A stretch of 27,266 bases of DNA from a virus. This document shows, piece after piece, positions 5,913 to 14,147 of this stretch. The position numbers and the translations under genes were made by a program. Location: positions 1 through 27,266 of the IMG/VR virus record IMGVR_UViG_3300036886_000023. One strand, written 5' to 3'. The notes below the pieces were generated by a model that searched no databases, was not told where the DNA came from, and saw only the letters and a program-made list of their open reading frames with translations. The number at the start of each line of letters is the position of its first letter. Positions within the stretch are counted from its first letter, which is position 1.

Positions 5913-6274
5913 TTACTAACATTGTAATCGCTGTACTAGCTTTAGTTGTTCTGTTCAAAGTTGTGATGTTGCTCAAGGACAAGGTTCCTGGAATCAAATT
6001 GCCATCTTTGAAGGCCAAGATCGACGCCGACAAAGCGAAGGTTCATGCCAGCATTGGCGGACTGATCGACAAGATTTATGATACTGCGGTTCTATCTCGG
6101 GAGACGAATGAAGTTCTTCTGAAAGAATTGAACGGTACATTTGAACGTGTACTTAGTATCCGTTTGTCGTCACCCGAAGGTCGCGCCGAACTTGAGACCA
6201 AATTGATTGCCGCGAAGAAGATAGCAGAAGTTGCTGTTCCGCTGGCTGTCAAAGCCGCTGTATTGCTTGCATAA
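5909..6274 (+). CDS. Small membrane-anchored helical protein
   Basis: A 121-residue protein. An N-terminal membrane helix (about residues 3-22, ITNIVIAVLALVVLFKVVML) is followed by a basic and amphipathic helical region with regular K, E and A spacing, and a hydrophobic C-terminus (VAVPLAVKAAVLLA). The start at ATG 5909 uses the ATGA overlap and GGAG at 5896-5899; a TTG at 5894 is possible but weaker. The layout, one N-terminal helix plus a coiled coil, would suit a holin-related or spanin-like component, but I cannot assign it. It is the last gene of the 3453-6274 operon, and its stop lies four bases before the tRNA-like element. Confidence 0.6.
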   Translation: MITNIVIAVLALVVLFKVVMLLKDKVPGIKLPSLKAKIDADKAKVHASIGGLIDKIYDTAVLSRETNEVLLKELNGTFERVLSIRLSSPEGRAELETKLIAAKKIAEVAVPLAVKAAVLLA

Positions 6275-6278
6275 ATAC

Positions 6279-6351
6279 GGGCCGGTAGCCCAAGGGAGAG
6301 GCACGCCGACTAAAAGGTGATGAATTGCGAGTTAGAACCTCGCCCGGCCCA
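6279..6351 (+). tRNA. tRNA-like gene, irregular anticodon arm (possible CTA)
   Basis: A 73-base element. The acceptor GGGCCGG (6279-6285) pairs perfectly with CCGGCCC (6344-6350), with discriminator A. A T arm follows the pattern GCGAG-TTAGAAC-CTCGC. The D arm pairs GCC with GGC around a loop with GG. The anticodon arm is odd: CGCC pairs with GGTG (one G-U) around an eight-base loop GACTAAAA, or five pairs with a G-A mismatch and a six-base loop. The usual T33 is missing. CTA in the loop would read TAG; TAA (leucine) is another reading. The variable region has seven bases. No CCA is encoded. It is either a functional unusual tRNA or a decaying one; the intact acceptor and T stems argue against long decay. 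Confidence 0.6.
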
Positions 6352-6359
6352 CGCTAAAC

Positions 6360-6617
6360 ATGGCACCAAGAAATAAACAACCGTGTAGAAATTGTCCTAA
6401 AAAAATCACATCGCCACCTCCTACAGTTGTGGAGGTTACTATATCAAGCGAAAGTGAAGCAATGAAAATTTGGGACAACATATTAAGTGCATCTGCTCTT
6501 AGTATCGGCTTGATCGAGACTTATATACAACTGGATTTACCTGGGATGAATATAGCATCAATCAGGGCGTTGCGTACAAGGTTGGATAATATCATCAATG
6601 GGACACAAAATAACTGA
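6360..6617 (+). CDS. Small protein before terminase; possible small subunit
   Basis: An 85-residue protein lying directly before, and overlapping by 20 bases, the terminase large subunit gene. It has a basic N-terminus with CRNCPKK, a Pro-rich linker (SPPPTVVEV) and a helical C-terminus. Its position suggests a terminase small subunit or packaging accessory protein, but it is shorter than usual and I see no clear helix-turn-helix. No strong Shine-Dalgarno precedes ATG 6360; the tRNA-like element ends 8 bases upstream. Confidence 0.5.
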   Translation: MAPRNKQPCRNCPKKITSPPPTVVEVTISSESEAMKIWDNILSASALSIGLIETYIQLDLPGMNIASIRALRTRLDNIINGTQNN

Positions 6618-8271
6618 TGAATTTTTGAAGACCTTGCACAATGGAATGTTGGTTGGTACGTATACATCGTGTTCAAGATGGGCCAATAAGTGCCGCCTAA
6701 TGGGAGGTGATTTTCCTGGCGCGTACTCTTGGGAACACCATCCTTGGGTAAAAGAGTTACACGATTCGTGGGCACCTTATAATTATGTAATGAAGGGTGC
6801 CCAATTAGGTGTCACAGAAGTTGCGATCAATAGAGCGTTGTACACACTAGATCAAAAACAACGTGACGTGTTATATGTCCTACCGACGATGTTGAACGCT
6901 GGCCGTTTCAGTAAATCGAGATTTACTGTGGCGTTAGGTTTGAGTGAATATATCCGAAGGATGTTCACGGATATTAACTCGATCAACTTAAAACAAACGG
7001 CGACAAATAGTTTGCATATCGGCGGTGCAAAGGGCAGAAGCAATTTGAAGAACATTCCGGCATCCGAGTTGATTTTGGATGAATTGGATGAAATGGATCA
7101 AGAACAGATTGGTCTGGCTCTTGAACGACTGACCGGAAATTTACAGAAACATGTTTTTGGTATAAGTACACCGTCAGTACCCGAACACGGGATACATAAA
7201 CTTTACAATGATTCGACACAGGAACACTTCTTTTTTGAATGTCCGTGTTGTGGAAGAACAACTGAATTACTTTGGCCCGATTGTGTTGAGATTTGTGGTG
7301 AACATACTACTGATCCGCGATGCAAAGAATCATTTTTAAAATGTAAGGAATGTGGCGGAAGATTAGAACAGCGACAAAAACCTGAGTTTTTATCTGAGGG
7401 GCACTGGGAAAAGACGGCACCGAATTCTAATCCTGATGTACGTGGTTTTCAAATAAGTCAGTTATATAGTTTTACCGTGACACCGGGAGATTTGGTTGTC
7501 GCTTATTTTAGAGGATTCGGTGATGAATTCTCAGCGAAAGAATTTCACAACAGTAAATTAGGTTTACCGTTCGTGGGTGCGGGTGCGAGAGTTACAGATG
7601 AATGGGTGGCGAATTCCATTCGAGATCATTCGATGGACGCAACTCGCCCATCCAAAGGTGGCCGTTTAATCACGATGGGAATTGACCAAGGGCAAACGAT
7701 TTGCCATGCAGTAATTTGCGAGTGGTTCTTCGACAAAAGGATTGGTCACGATTTAAGCAATGCAGCAATTTGTAAAGTTTTGTGGGTTGGAACATTTGGA
7801 GCAGAAGATTGGGACTATGCTTATCAACTCATGTCCGAATGGCAAGTGGCCTATTGTGTAGTTGATGCTGACCCACAAATAAATGAGGCGAGACAATTTT
7901 GCCGTTACTTTAATGGCTACGCGGCGACAACAAGATACAGACGTGGGAAGGTTGCGAAAGAAGTTGTAATCACGGATGAAGACACCGGGGCACCGATGCT
8001 CACCGTAGATAGAAGTGCTTGGCTGGCAACATCACAAGGAAGATTTAAAACCGATCCAACGAGAATATGGTTGCCCCGAGATATACTAGATGAATTTAAG
8101 AAACAAGTTTGCAATCTCGTTCGGTCGTGGAAGAAAGACGATAAGACAGGTGAGGTATTATCGGTCTACATCAATGTAGGACCGGACCATTTCGGCCACG
8201 CACTGGCATACAGTGAGATAGCTTTGCATCAAGCACCGCTTCCTATGGATACAAAGATAACGAGTTATTAA
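6598..8271 (+). CDS. terL: Terminase large subunit, lambda GpA-like
   Basis: 557 residues, a full-length packaging ATPase and nuclease that cuts concatemers and pumps DNA through the portal. The ATPase half has a GpA-type Walker A, MKGAQLGVTE (65-74), a Walker B ILDELDE (159-165) and a coupling motif GISTPS (188-193). A zinc-ribbon-like insert has CPCC (215-218) and CKEC (249-252). The nuclease half has acidic residues in MGIDQG (D363) and VVDADP (D423, D425) and an ending GPDHFGHALAYSE (D530, H534). This combination is the lambda GpA family rather than the T4 or P22 terminases, which often implies cos packaging. The ATG overlaps the preceding small gene; the portal gene starts 2 bases after the stop. 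Confidence 0.95.
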   Translation: MGHKITDEFLKTLHNGMLVGTYTSCSRWANKCRLMGGDFPGAYSWEHHPWVKELHDSWAPYNYVMKGAQLGVTEVAINRALYTLDQKQRDVLYVLPTMLNAGRFSKSRFTVALGLSEYIRRMFTDINSINLKQTATNSLHIGGAKGRSNLKNIPASELILDELDEMDQEQIGLALERLTGNLQKHVFGISTPSVPEHGIHKLYNDSTQEHFFFECPCCGRTTELLWPDCVEICGEHTTDPRCKESFLKCKECGGRLEQRQKPEFLSEGHWEKTAPNSNPDVRGFQISQLYSFTVTPGDLVVAYFRGFGDEFSAKEFHNSKLGLPFVGAGARVTDEWVANSIRDHSMDATRPSKGGRLITMGIDQGQTICHAVICEWFFDKRIGHDLSNAAICKVLWVGTFGAEDWDYAYQLMSEWQVAYCVVDADPQINEARQFCRYFNGYAATTRYRRGKVAKEVVITDEDTGAPMLTVDRSAWLATSQGRFKTDPTRIWLPRDILDEFKKQVCNLVRSWKKDDKTGEVLSVYINVGPDHFGHALAYSEIALHQAPLPMDTKITSY

Positions 8272-8273
8272 AT

Positions 8274-10043
8274 ATGAACGAAACTAGTCCTATAAGAATT
8301 TTTGATTATCAGAAGCCTAATTGGTCATCAAATTCGAGTGACTGGCGAAAATGGCGGCTAACTTTTAGTGGTGGCGACGAATTTCGTTTTAATTATTTGC
8401 AAAAAATTGACGAACATGAAGATCAAGATCAATTCAATGTCCGAAGTAGTTTAACTCCGAGTCCGGCCTATGCTAAACAAGCGATAATTGACATACGTAA
8501 TGCGATGTTTGCGAGATTGCAAGATATTGTTCGGCGTGATGGCAGTCCGAGTTATCAAAATGCAGTTGAAGGATTGAATGGCGGTGTGGATCGCCGTGGG
8601 TCTACAATGAGTGCATTTATTGGGATTAAAGTTCTCACTGATTTATTGTTGATGGGTGCAGTTGGAATTTTTGTGGATAATCCTGCATTACAGGGACCGA
8701 CTATAAAAGATTCATTTGGATTGACGCCATATTTATATCAATATGCTGTAGAGGACATTTTATCTTTTACTTGTTCTGACCCAGCCGAACCTTCGGAGTA
8801 CCAAGCCGTATTGCTGCGGGACACTACGATGGAATATGATTCGTCCACGATGTTGCCAACTGCGATGACGCAACGGTATCGACGTTTGTGGATCGGTGAC
8901 GATGGTTACGTGATGGTTCAATTTTATGACAATGAAGGAACGGTGGAAGACAAACCGCCACTGAAACTTGGATTAACGCGAATTCCATTTGTATTATTGG
9001 ATATTGGTAATTCGTTAATCAAAGATACATGTAATCATCAGATTGCAATGTTGAATTTATGCAGTCACGATATTAACTACGCTTTACGGGCTAATTTTCC
9101 ATTCCTCACACAACAGAAAGATGCACGACAACAAGGTTCACATCTAAAAGGTACGGGAACTATAGATAATACTGGGACGACAGGTGGACAGGGGGCGTCG
9201 GATAATGAAGTTCGCCCCGGTGTTTCGCACGGCATCGCCTATGACATGAAGGCCGAACGGCCACAGTTTATCAATCCAAGTCCTGATCCTTTGAAGGCGT
9301 CGATGGATTTACAGGCAAAACTCGAAGCAGACATCCGTAAGTTGGTGAGTTTGGCCGTAATGACTCTTGCCACAAGGGCCAGTGCCGAGAGTAAAAATGT
9401 AGATAACCAAGGTATGTCCGCTGGTTTATCCTACATTGGTACAGTTTTAGAAAATGCCGAGCGAAAAATTTCCGAATATTGGGCAATTTATGAGGAAAAA
9501 GATGCAAACAAACGAGCTATCCCACTAATAACTTATCCCACAACGTATAGTTTGAAGGACGATGACGATCGGATCAAGGAAAGTGGCGATCTATCGAAAT
9601 TGGTAGCGGATACTCCAAGTCATACAGCAAAATGTGAAATTGGTAAACTAATAGTTCAAACTTTACTTGGTGGGAAAGTTTCAGTAGAAAAGATTGCGAA
9701 GATAAACGCTGAGATTGACGCTGCTGAATATACTACATCTGATCCATTGACAATTTTGCCCGCACAAGCACAGGGAGTGGTGGATACGGAAACAGCGGCA
9801 GCGGCTTTAGGATTTGGTCCCGATGTGGCGAAAAAAGCCAAGGCCGAACACGCCGAGAGAGTTGCGACAATTGCGGCAGCACAGGGCATCAGAGGCAGTG
9901 ATCCAGGTGCGAGAGGAGTGAAAGATTTAAGTTCTAATCAACAAGCCGGTTCACAAGAACGGCAAGTTGCTAACGATACAACACTCAAGGACACCACACA
10001 GAAACCAGTTCGTGGAGAGGGTGCCAATCCCAGCGGAGTATGA
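8274..10043 (+). CDS. Portal protein
   Basis: 589 residues placed directly after the terminase. The sequence has portal-like helical and mixed regions, such as SSLTPSPAYAKQAIIDIRNA near the start, a hydrophobic segment LTDLLLMGAVGIFVDNP, a long helical stretch after residue 340, and a disordered C-terminus rich in N, Q, T and G. Portals form the dodecameric ring at the capsid vertex, bind the terminase and later the connector. The assignment rests on position, length and overall composition rather than on a short diagnostic motif. The stop overlaps the next gene's ATG as ATGA. Confidence 0.85.
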   Translation: MNETSPIRIFDYQKPNWSSNSSDWRKWRLTFSGGDEFRFNYLQKIDEHEDQDQFNVRSSLTPSPAYAKQAIIDIRNAMFARLQDIVRRDGSPSYQNAVEGLNGGVDRRGSTMSAFIGIKVLTDLLLMGAVGIFVDNPALQGPTIKDSFGLTPYLYQYAVEDILSFTCSDPAEPSEYQAVLLRDTTMEYDSSTMLPTAMTQRYRRLWIGDDGYVMVQFYDNEGTVEDKPPLKLGLTRIPFVLLDIGNSLIKDTCNHQIAMLNLCSHDINYALRANFPFLTQQKDARQQGSHLKGTGTIDNTGTTGGQGASDNEVRPGVSHGIAYDMKAERPQFINPSPDPLKASMDLQAKLEADIRKLVSLAVMTLATRASAESKNVDNQGMSAGLSYIGTVLENAERKISEYWAIYEEKDANKRAIPLITYPTTYSLKDDDDRIKESGDLSKLVADTPSHTAKCEIGKLIVQTLLGGKVSVEKIAKINAEIDAAEYTTSDPLTILPAQAQGVVDTETAAAALGFGPDVAKKAKAEHAERVATIAAAQGIRGSDPGARGVKDLSSNQQAGSQERQVANDTTLKDTTQKPVRGEGANPSGV

Positions 10044-10609
10044 AAACTTGTAGTAAATGCAAAATTGAAAAAGAGGAAACGGAGTTTCATAAAAATAAGA
10101 GTCGCAAAAGTGGTTTAGCTGATTATTGTAAATCTTGTATGAAACTGAGTCTAAAAAACTGGTATGTAGGACATAAATCGGTTGCCCGTGATTATATAAA
10201 GCAATGGAAAGAAAATAATCGGGCTAGATGCAGAGAAGTTGATAGGAAGTGGTGGAAAAATAATCTCGAAAAACAACGACAATATAGGAATAAACCACAT
10301 ACTAAACTTATTCGGAATTTGCGGAGACGTTTGAATCATGTTTTGAGGGGTGTACACAAATCTGCACATACGATGGAATTGATCGGTTGTTCAATAGAAC
10401 AATTAAAAGAATATCTTGAGAAACAATTCCAATCTGGAATGAGTTGGGAGAATTATGGCGAGTGGCATGTTGACCACATCAGACCGTGTGCTAGTTTTGA
10501 TCTGACTGATCCAGATCAACAAAGAGTGGCGTTTAATTACCGAAATTTACAGCCCTTGTGGGCTAAGGACAATCTCAGCAAGGGTGCTAAATACGCGAGG
10601 GTAATGTGA
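10040..10609 (+). CDS. HNH homing endonuclease
   Basis: 189 residues. The N-terminus has a zinc ribbon with C4/C7 and C30/C33 (TCSKCKIEKEETEF, then YCKSC), followed by a basic helical linker. A DNA-binding helix has the signature ELIGCSIEQLKEYLEKQF, and the HNH core is WHVDHIRPCASF (H143, D145, H146) with FNYRNLQPLWAKDNLSKG as the closing motif. This architecture is typical of freestanding phage homing endonucleases. It sits between portal and the next head gene and overlaps the portal stop as ATGA. The next gene starts one base after its stop. The insertion has kept the coupling of the host genes. Confidence 0.95.
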   Translation: MKTCSKCKIEKEETEFHKNKSRKSGLADYCKSCMKLSLKNWYVGHKSVARDYIKQWKENNRARCREVDRKWWKNNLEKQRQYRNKPHTKLIRNLRRRLNHVLRGVHKSAHTMELIGCSIEQLKEYLEKQFQSGMSWENYGEWHVDHIRPCASFDLTDPDQQRVAFNYRNLQPLWAKDNLSKGAKYARVM

Positions 10610-10610
10610 C

Positions 10611-12656
10611 ATGGATATTTATAAAACTGCGCTTAACGAATTCAGTACAGGCCACTCGAACGTCGCCGCCGTTAGCAAACAAATTGTAGCATCGGGTTAC
10701 GCTCGGGATGCACTCAACGGGATCACGGTAAGGGCAGATACCGCGAATACTGGAACTTTATTCGTAGGGCCGAACGCCGGAGTCTCTGCCACTAACGGCT
10801 ACCAAATACCGGCTGGTGAGGAAGTTGTAATTCCGGTTGACAGTCCTGCTAAAGTCTGGATCATGGGAGTTACAACGGGAAACAGCATCCAAGTGGTTAC
10901 AGTTGCAAACTTGAACGCAGCATCTTTTTGGACACTGACTTACGGGGCACTTGGTACGACAATTCCGTTGGCTGAAACAGCTACCCACGAAACGGTACAG
11001 GCTGCGTTGGAAACAGTCTTAGGTGCGGGAAATGTAACGGTTAGTGGAAATGCTGGTGGACCTTACACTGTGACACTCGTTGGTACACTTGCGAAACATG
11101 ATGCCCTTCTGTTGACCGGTGAAGCAGTCAATGAGACCCAGACAATTACGATCACGGGCGCTGCTGCGTTGGACACAATGATTTTATCATGGGGTGGAAA
11201 TTCTTCTGCTTCCATCGTTTATAATCCTACTTCTACTGTTCTTCAAACAGCATTGGAAGGAATTAGTGGAATTGGTGTTGGACAAGTATCCGTGACTGGA
11301 ACAAGTCCTGGCCCGTATGCCGTTCAATTTACTGGAACTCTCGCGGATACTGATGTATCGGCAATCAGTGGTGTGGCCGGAAAGAATGAAGTCCAAACCG
11401 TGACGATTACTGGTGCATTGGCCGGGGACACGATGATTTTGACTCATGACAGTAATCCGACATCTGCGTTGGCTTACAATCTTTCAATCGGTGCCTTGCA
11501 AACTGCGTTGGAGGGACTTGCAAGTATTGGGAGTGGAAATGTTGTTGTGACAGGTGCGTCACCGACTTATACATGTACATTCCAAGGTGCCCATGCTCTT
11601 GAAGATATGGCTGCGATCACTGGTGTCGGTGGCAAGAATGAGGTACAAACCATAACAGTTTCCGGTGGTGTAGCCGGTGCTACGATGGTTTTGACATGTG
11701 GTGCAAATTCAACAAGTGCATTACCTTATAACGAAACTGGCGCTAATATTCAAACTGCCTTGCGAGCGTTGACCAGTATTGGCGCGGGTAATGTCAATGT
11801 GACTGGTGATGGTCCATATACTTGTACATTCGTGAGTGATAAAGCCAGGACAGATATGCCCACGATTACTGGTGTTGGAACTCGCAATGAGGTTCAGACA
11901 TTGACGGTAACTGGTGGTTATGCGAACAACACAATGGTTTTGACATGGGGTGGGACTTCGACTAGTGCGTTGCCTTATAATGAAACATTGGTGAATGTCA
12001 AGGCTGCGATTGTTGGACTTGGCATTGCGACCGGCGACGTGGCCGTGACTGGAACTCCTGGCAGTTCATACGTGTTTACATTTGGCGGGACATTAGCAGG
12101 AACGGATGTGTCTGCTATTACGGTGGCGGCACATTCCAATGAAGTTCAAACTATTACAGTTACACTCGGAGTTGGTGGCGATACGATGGTCCTCCATTGG
12201 GGCGGACATGATTCGGCATCTATTGCATACAATGTATCTGGTGCTGATCTTCAAACCGCTTTGGAAGGAATCACCGGTATCGGTGCCGGACAAGTTTCGG
12301 TAACTGGCGATGGTCCTTACGTGGTCACATTCACTGGAACATTAGCTGATACCGATGTTTCTGCGATCACTGGGACTGGAACTAATGCTACAATAGTCAC
12401 AGTGGTTGAGACGCACAAAGGCCATTCAACGACAGCCGCCGTGGTCGAAACTTATAAGGGTTACACTCTGACAATCAATAGTGTGGAAACTCATAAAGGA
12501 AATGCTTTAGCGGTCGGAGTAGTTGAGACTCACAAGGGCAACTTGGCCACGGTCGGTGTGGCTGAGACGTATAAAGGCGACCCTGATGCAGTTGTGACTT
12601 CTGTGATTTCAGTAAACGCCTCTGATACTTGTGGTTACAATTGGCTATCAGCATAA
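10611..12656 (+). CDS. Multi-repeat head fibre or decoration protein
   Basis: 681 residues. The N-terminal domain (1 to about 105; TGTLFVGPNAGVSATNG, IPAGEEVVIPV) resembles capsid-attached decoration or head-fibre bases. Then come about six tandem beta-rich modules of 80-85 residues. Five of them start with NE(V/T)Q followed by T(I/V/L)T at residues 174 and onward, each containing LQTALEG, I(G)xGxVxVTG and Y-T/V-F blocks. The C-terminus is a run of five short V-E-T-H/Y-K-G repeats. The modules are similar but not identical, so duplication is old. Between portal and connector, the protein is likely an external head protein that binds host or other surfaces. Confidence 0.7.
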   Translation: MDIYKTALNEFSTGHSNVAAVSKQIVASGYARDALNGITVRADTANTGTLFVGPNAGVSATNGYQIPAGEEVVIPVDSPAKVWIMGVTTGNSIQVVTVANLNAASFWTLTYGALGTTIPLAETATHETVQAALETVLGAGNVTVSGNAGGPYTVTLVGTLAKHDALLLTGEAVNETQTITITGAAALDTMILSWGGNSSASIVYNPTSTVLQTALEGISGIGVGQVSVTGTSPGPYAVQFTGTLADTDVSAISGVAGKNEVQTVTITGALAGDTMILTHDSNPTSALAYNLSIGALQTALEGLASIGSGNVVVTGASPTYTCTFQGAHALEDMAAITGVGGKNEVQTITVSGGVAGATMVLTCGANSTSALPYNETGANIQTALRALTSIGAGNVNVTGDGPYTCTFVSDKARTDMPTITGVGTRNEVQTLTVTGGYANNTMVLTWGGTSTSALPYNETLVNVKAAIVGLGIATGDVAVTGTPGSSYVFTFGGTLAGTDVSAITVAAHSNEVQTITVTLGVGGDTMVLHWGGHDSASIAYNVSGADLQTALEGITGIGAGQVSVTGDGPYVVTFTGTLADTDVSAITGTGTNATIVTVVETHKGHSTTAAVVETYKGYTLTINSVETHKGNALAVGVVETHKGNLATVGVAETYKGDPDAVVTSVISVNASDTCGYNWLSA

Positions 12657-12664
12657 GGTGACGA

Positions 12665-13168
12665 ATGAGCAACTGGCATTATGGTTCGGTAGAGGAAGCG
12701 ACTGAATACTTTAGTTACAGACTGCATGAGACAGTTTGGTCTGCGGCTATCGCTGCCGATCAACTTAAAGCACTTAATGCTGCCACTAAAATCATTGACG
12801 CTTTGAATTTTAAAGGCGACAAGCACACGGTATTCGTGTCAACTAGCACTGATGATGCGGGACTCCGAGCGGCAAATGCCGCACAGAGTTTGGAATTTCC
12901 ACGGGATGAAGACACGGCTGTCCCACCCCAGATTGAGCGGGCGTGCTACGAGATTGCACGTTCATTACTTGATGGGCGCGATCCAGAGACAGAGTTGGAA
13001 GCATTGGCGATGACAAGTCAAGGTTATGCGGCATTAAAAACACAGTATACACGCGATGGGTTACCATTTGAACACATAGTCAATGGTGTGCCAAGTTTTT
13101 CTGCATGGTGTTTATTGCGACCATTTTTACGTGATGTGAGTAATTTTCAAGTTAATAGAGCGAGTTAA
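12665..13168 (+). CDS. Head-tail connector protein (DnaT-like/gp6-like)
   Basis: 167 residues. The opening (YGSVEEATEYFSYRLHETVW) and the following ALNAATKIIDALNF, then PPQIERACYEIARSLLDG, match the helical pattern of phage head-tail adaptors of the HK97 gp6 / DnaT-like group. These form the ring below the portal. The C-terminal PFLRDV is common in the family. The start ATG 12665 is preceded by AAGGTG about 6 bases upstream. It comes before the scaffold and capsid genes, which is less common than after the capsid, but occurs. Confidence 0.75.
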   Translation: MSNWHYGSVEEATEYFSYRLHETVWSAAIAADQLKALNAATKIIDALNFKGDKHTVFVSTSTDDAGLRAANAAQSLEFPRDEDTAVPPQIERACYEIARSLLDGRDPETELEALAMTSQGYAALKTQYTRDGLPFEHIVNGVPSFSAWCLLRPFLRDVSNFQVNRAS

Positions 13169-13175
13169 TATTCTA

Positions 13176-13220
13176 CCAACTTTGTTGGGCTACATTACTG
13201 TATGACTGAGTAAAGTAATG
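13176..13220 (+). terminator. Paired hairpins before scaffold gene
   Basis: CCAAC-TTT-GTTGG (13176-13188) and CATTACT/AGTAATG (13193-13199 with 13214-13220) lie in the gap between connector and scaffold genes. No strong T run follows, so they may be RNA-processing or translation-control structures rather than terminators. The scaffold's Shine-Dalgarno AAAGG lies just downstream. Confidence 0.3.
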
Positions 13221-13254
13221 ATAGTAAGTTTTCTCTCAGGTAAAAGGTGTTGTG

Positions 13255-14088
13255 ATGACTGATTATCTATTTGATGTATTAGCATGTTATGAAAATGAAG
13301 ATGAAGCCGCTGCTGCCGCTGCCGCTGCTACCGAAGAACAAGAAGCTGCTGCTGCTGCGACTGCTGCCGCTGCTAAGGCTACATTTACCCAAGAACAGGT
13401 AAATAAATTTTTAGCCGACGACAGACGTAAGAACGAAACAACTCAAAAGGCCAAGGTCAAGGCTCTCCTAGAGGAAAAAGAAGCCAAGATTACCGAAGCT
13501 ATTAACAGTAAGACCCTCACTGAACAAGAGCGAGACCAACTTAAAGCCGACAAGGAAGCGGTCCAGACACAGTTGAAAGATTATCGTAGTAAAGAAGAAA
13601 CTTTACGCCGAGAACAAGTTCAACTTAAAGTAGAGTTGGATGGAAAAGTTACGGTTGCCGAAAAACGCGCTCAGGAGTGGGAAGGTCGCTACCGTGATGC
13701 ACAAATAAATCGTGAATTGCTGGATGCTTCTGTGAACAATGAAGCATATAATGCAACACAATTAGTCGAGATTCTTCAACCTAAGACAAAGATGGTTGAA
13801 GTAAAAGATACTGCTGGCGAGGGGACTGGCCAGTTTCAAATTATGGTCGATTTAAAAGTCGTGGATGACAAGGGAGTGCTAAGTGTCGTCCAATGTTCAC
13901 CCGCAGAAGCCGTAAAAAAGATGAAAACGTGCCCCACATTGTATGGGAATCTCTTTAAGACGGCTGCGACTGGCGGGGTTGGTGGAAATTCGGCTACCGG
14001 GGCCAATCCGGGTGGTGCTGGAAGTTTTGATCCTAAGACCAAGTTTACTCAGGAACAATTCCGTGCCGAGCGTGCAAAACGCAAATAA
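13255..14088 (+). CDS. Capsid scaffolding protein
   Basis: 277 residues directly before the capsid gene. The N-terminus MTDYLFDVLACYENEDEA is almost the same as the capsid's own start. It is followed by an alanine- and glutamate-rich low-complexity segment (about 19-45), a long helical charged region (about 50-160) likely to form a coiled coil, a beta-rich stretch, and a Gly-rich then basic C-terminus (FTQEQFRAERAKRK). Acidic, helical proteins with a basic C-terminal capsid-binding tail are typical scaffolds, and they leave the prohead before or during packaging. I choose ATG 13255, not the GTG at 13252, because AAAGG lies 7 bases upstream. Confidence 0.8.
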   Translation: MTDYLFDVLACYENEDEAAAAAAAATEEQEAAAAATAAAAKATFTQEQVNKFLADDRRKNETTQKAKVKALLEEKEAKITEAINSKTLTEQERDQLKADKEAVQTQLKDYRSKEETLRREQVQLKVELDGKVTVAEKRAQEWEGRYRDAQINRELLDASVNNEAYNATQLVEILQPKTKMVEVKDTAGEGTGQFQIMVDLKVVDDKGVLSVVQCSPAEAVKKMKTCPTLYGNLFKTAATGGVGGNSATGANPGGAGSFDPKTKFTQEQFRAERAKRK

Positions 14089-14147
14089 CTCAGGATGACT
14101 GAGGATCGTAATTACTAAAGAAATCAATCTTTATTTGGAGAGTTCTA

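Noticed and set aside
6790-6822. Degenerate terminase Walker A as sign of a broken ATPase
   Set aside because: The form K-G-A-Q-L-G-V-T-E is normal for GpA-like terminases.
10611-12656. CRISPR-like repeat array
   Set aside because: The repeats are diverged 80-85-codon protein modules in one reading frame, not short identical repeats with spacers.
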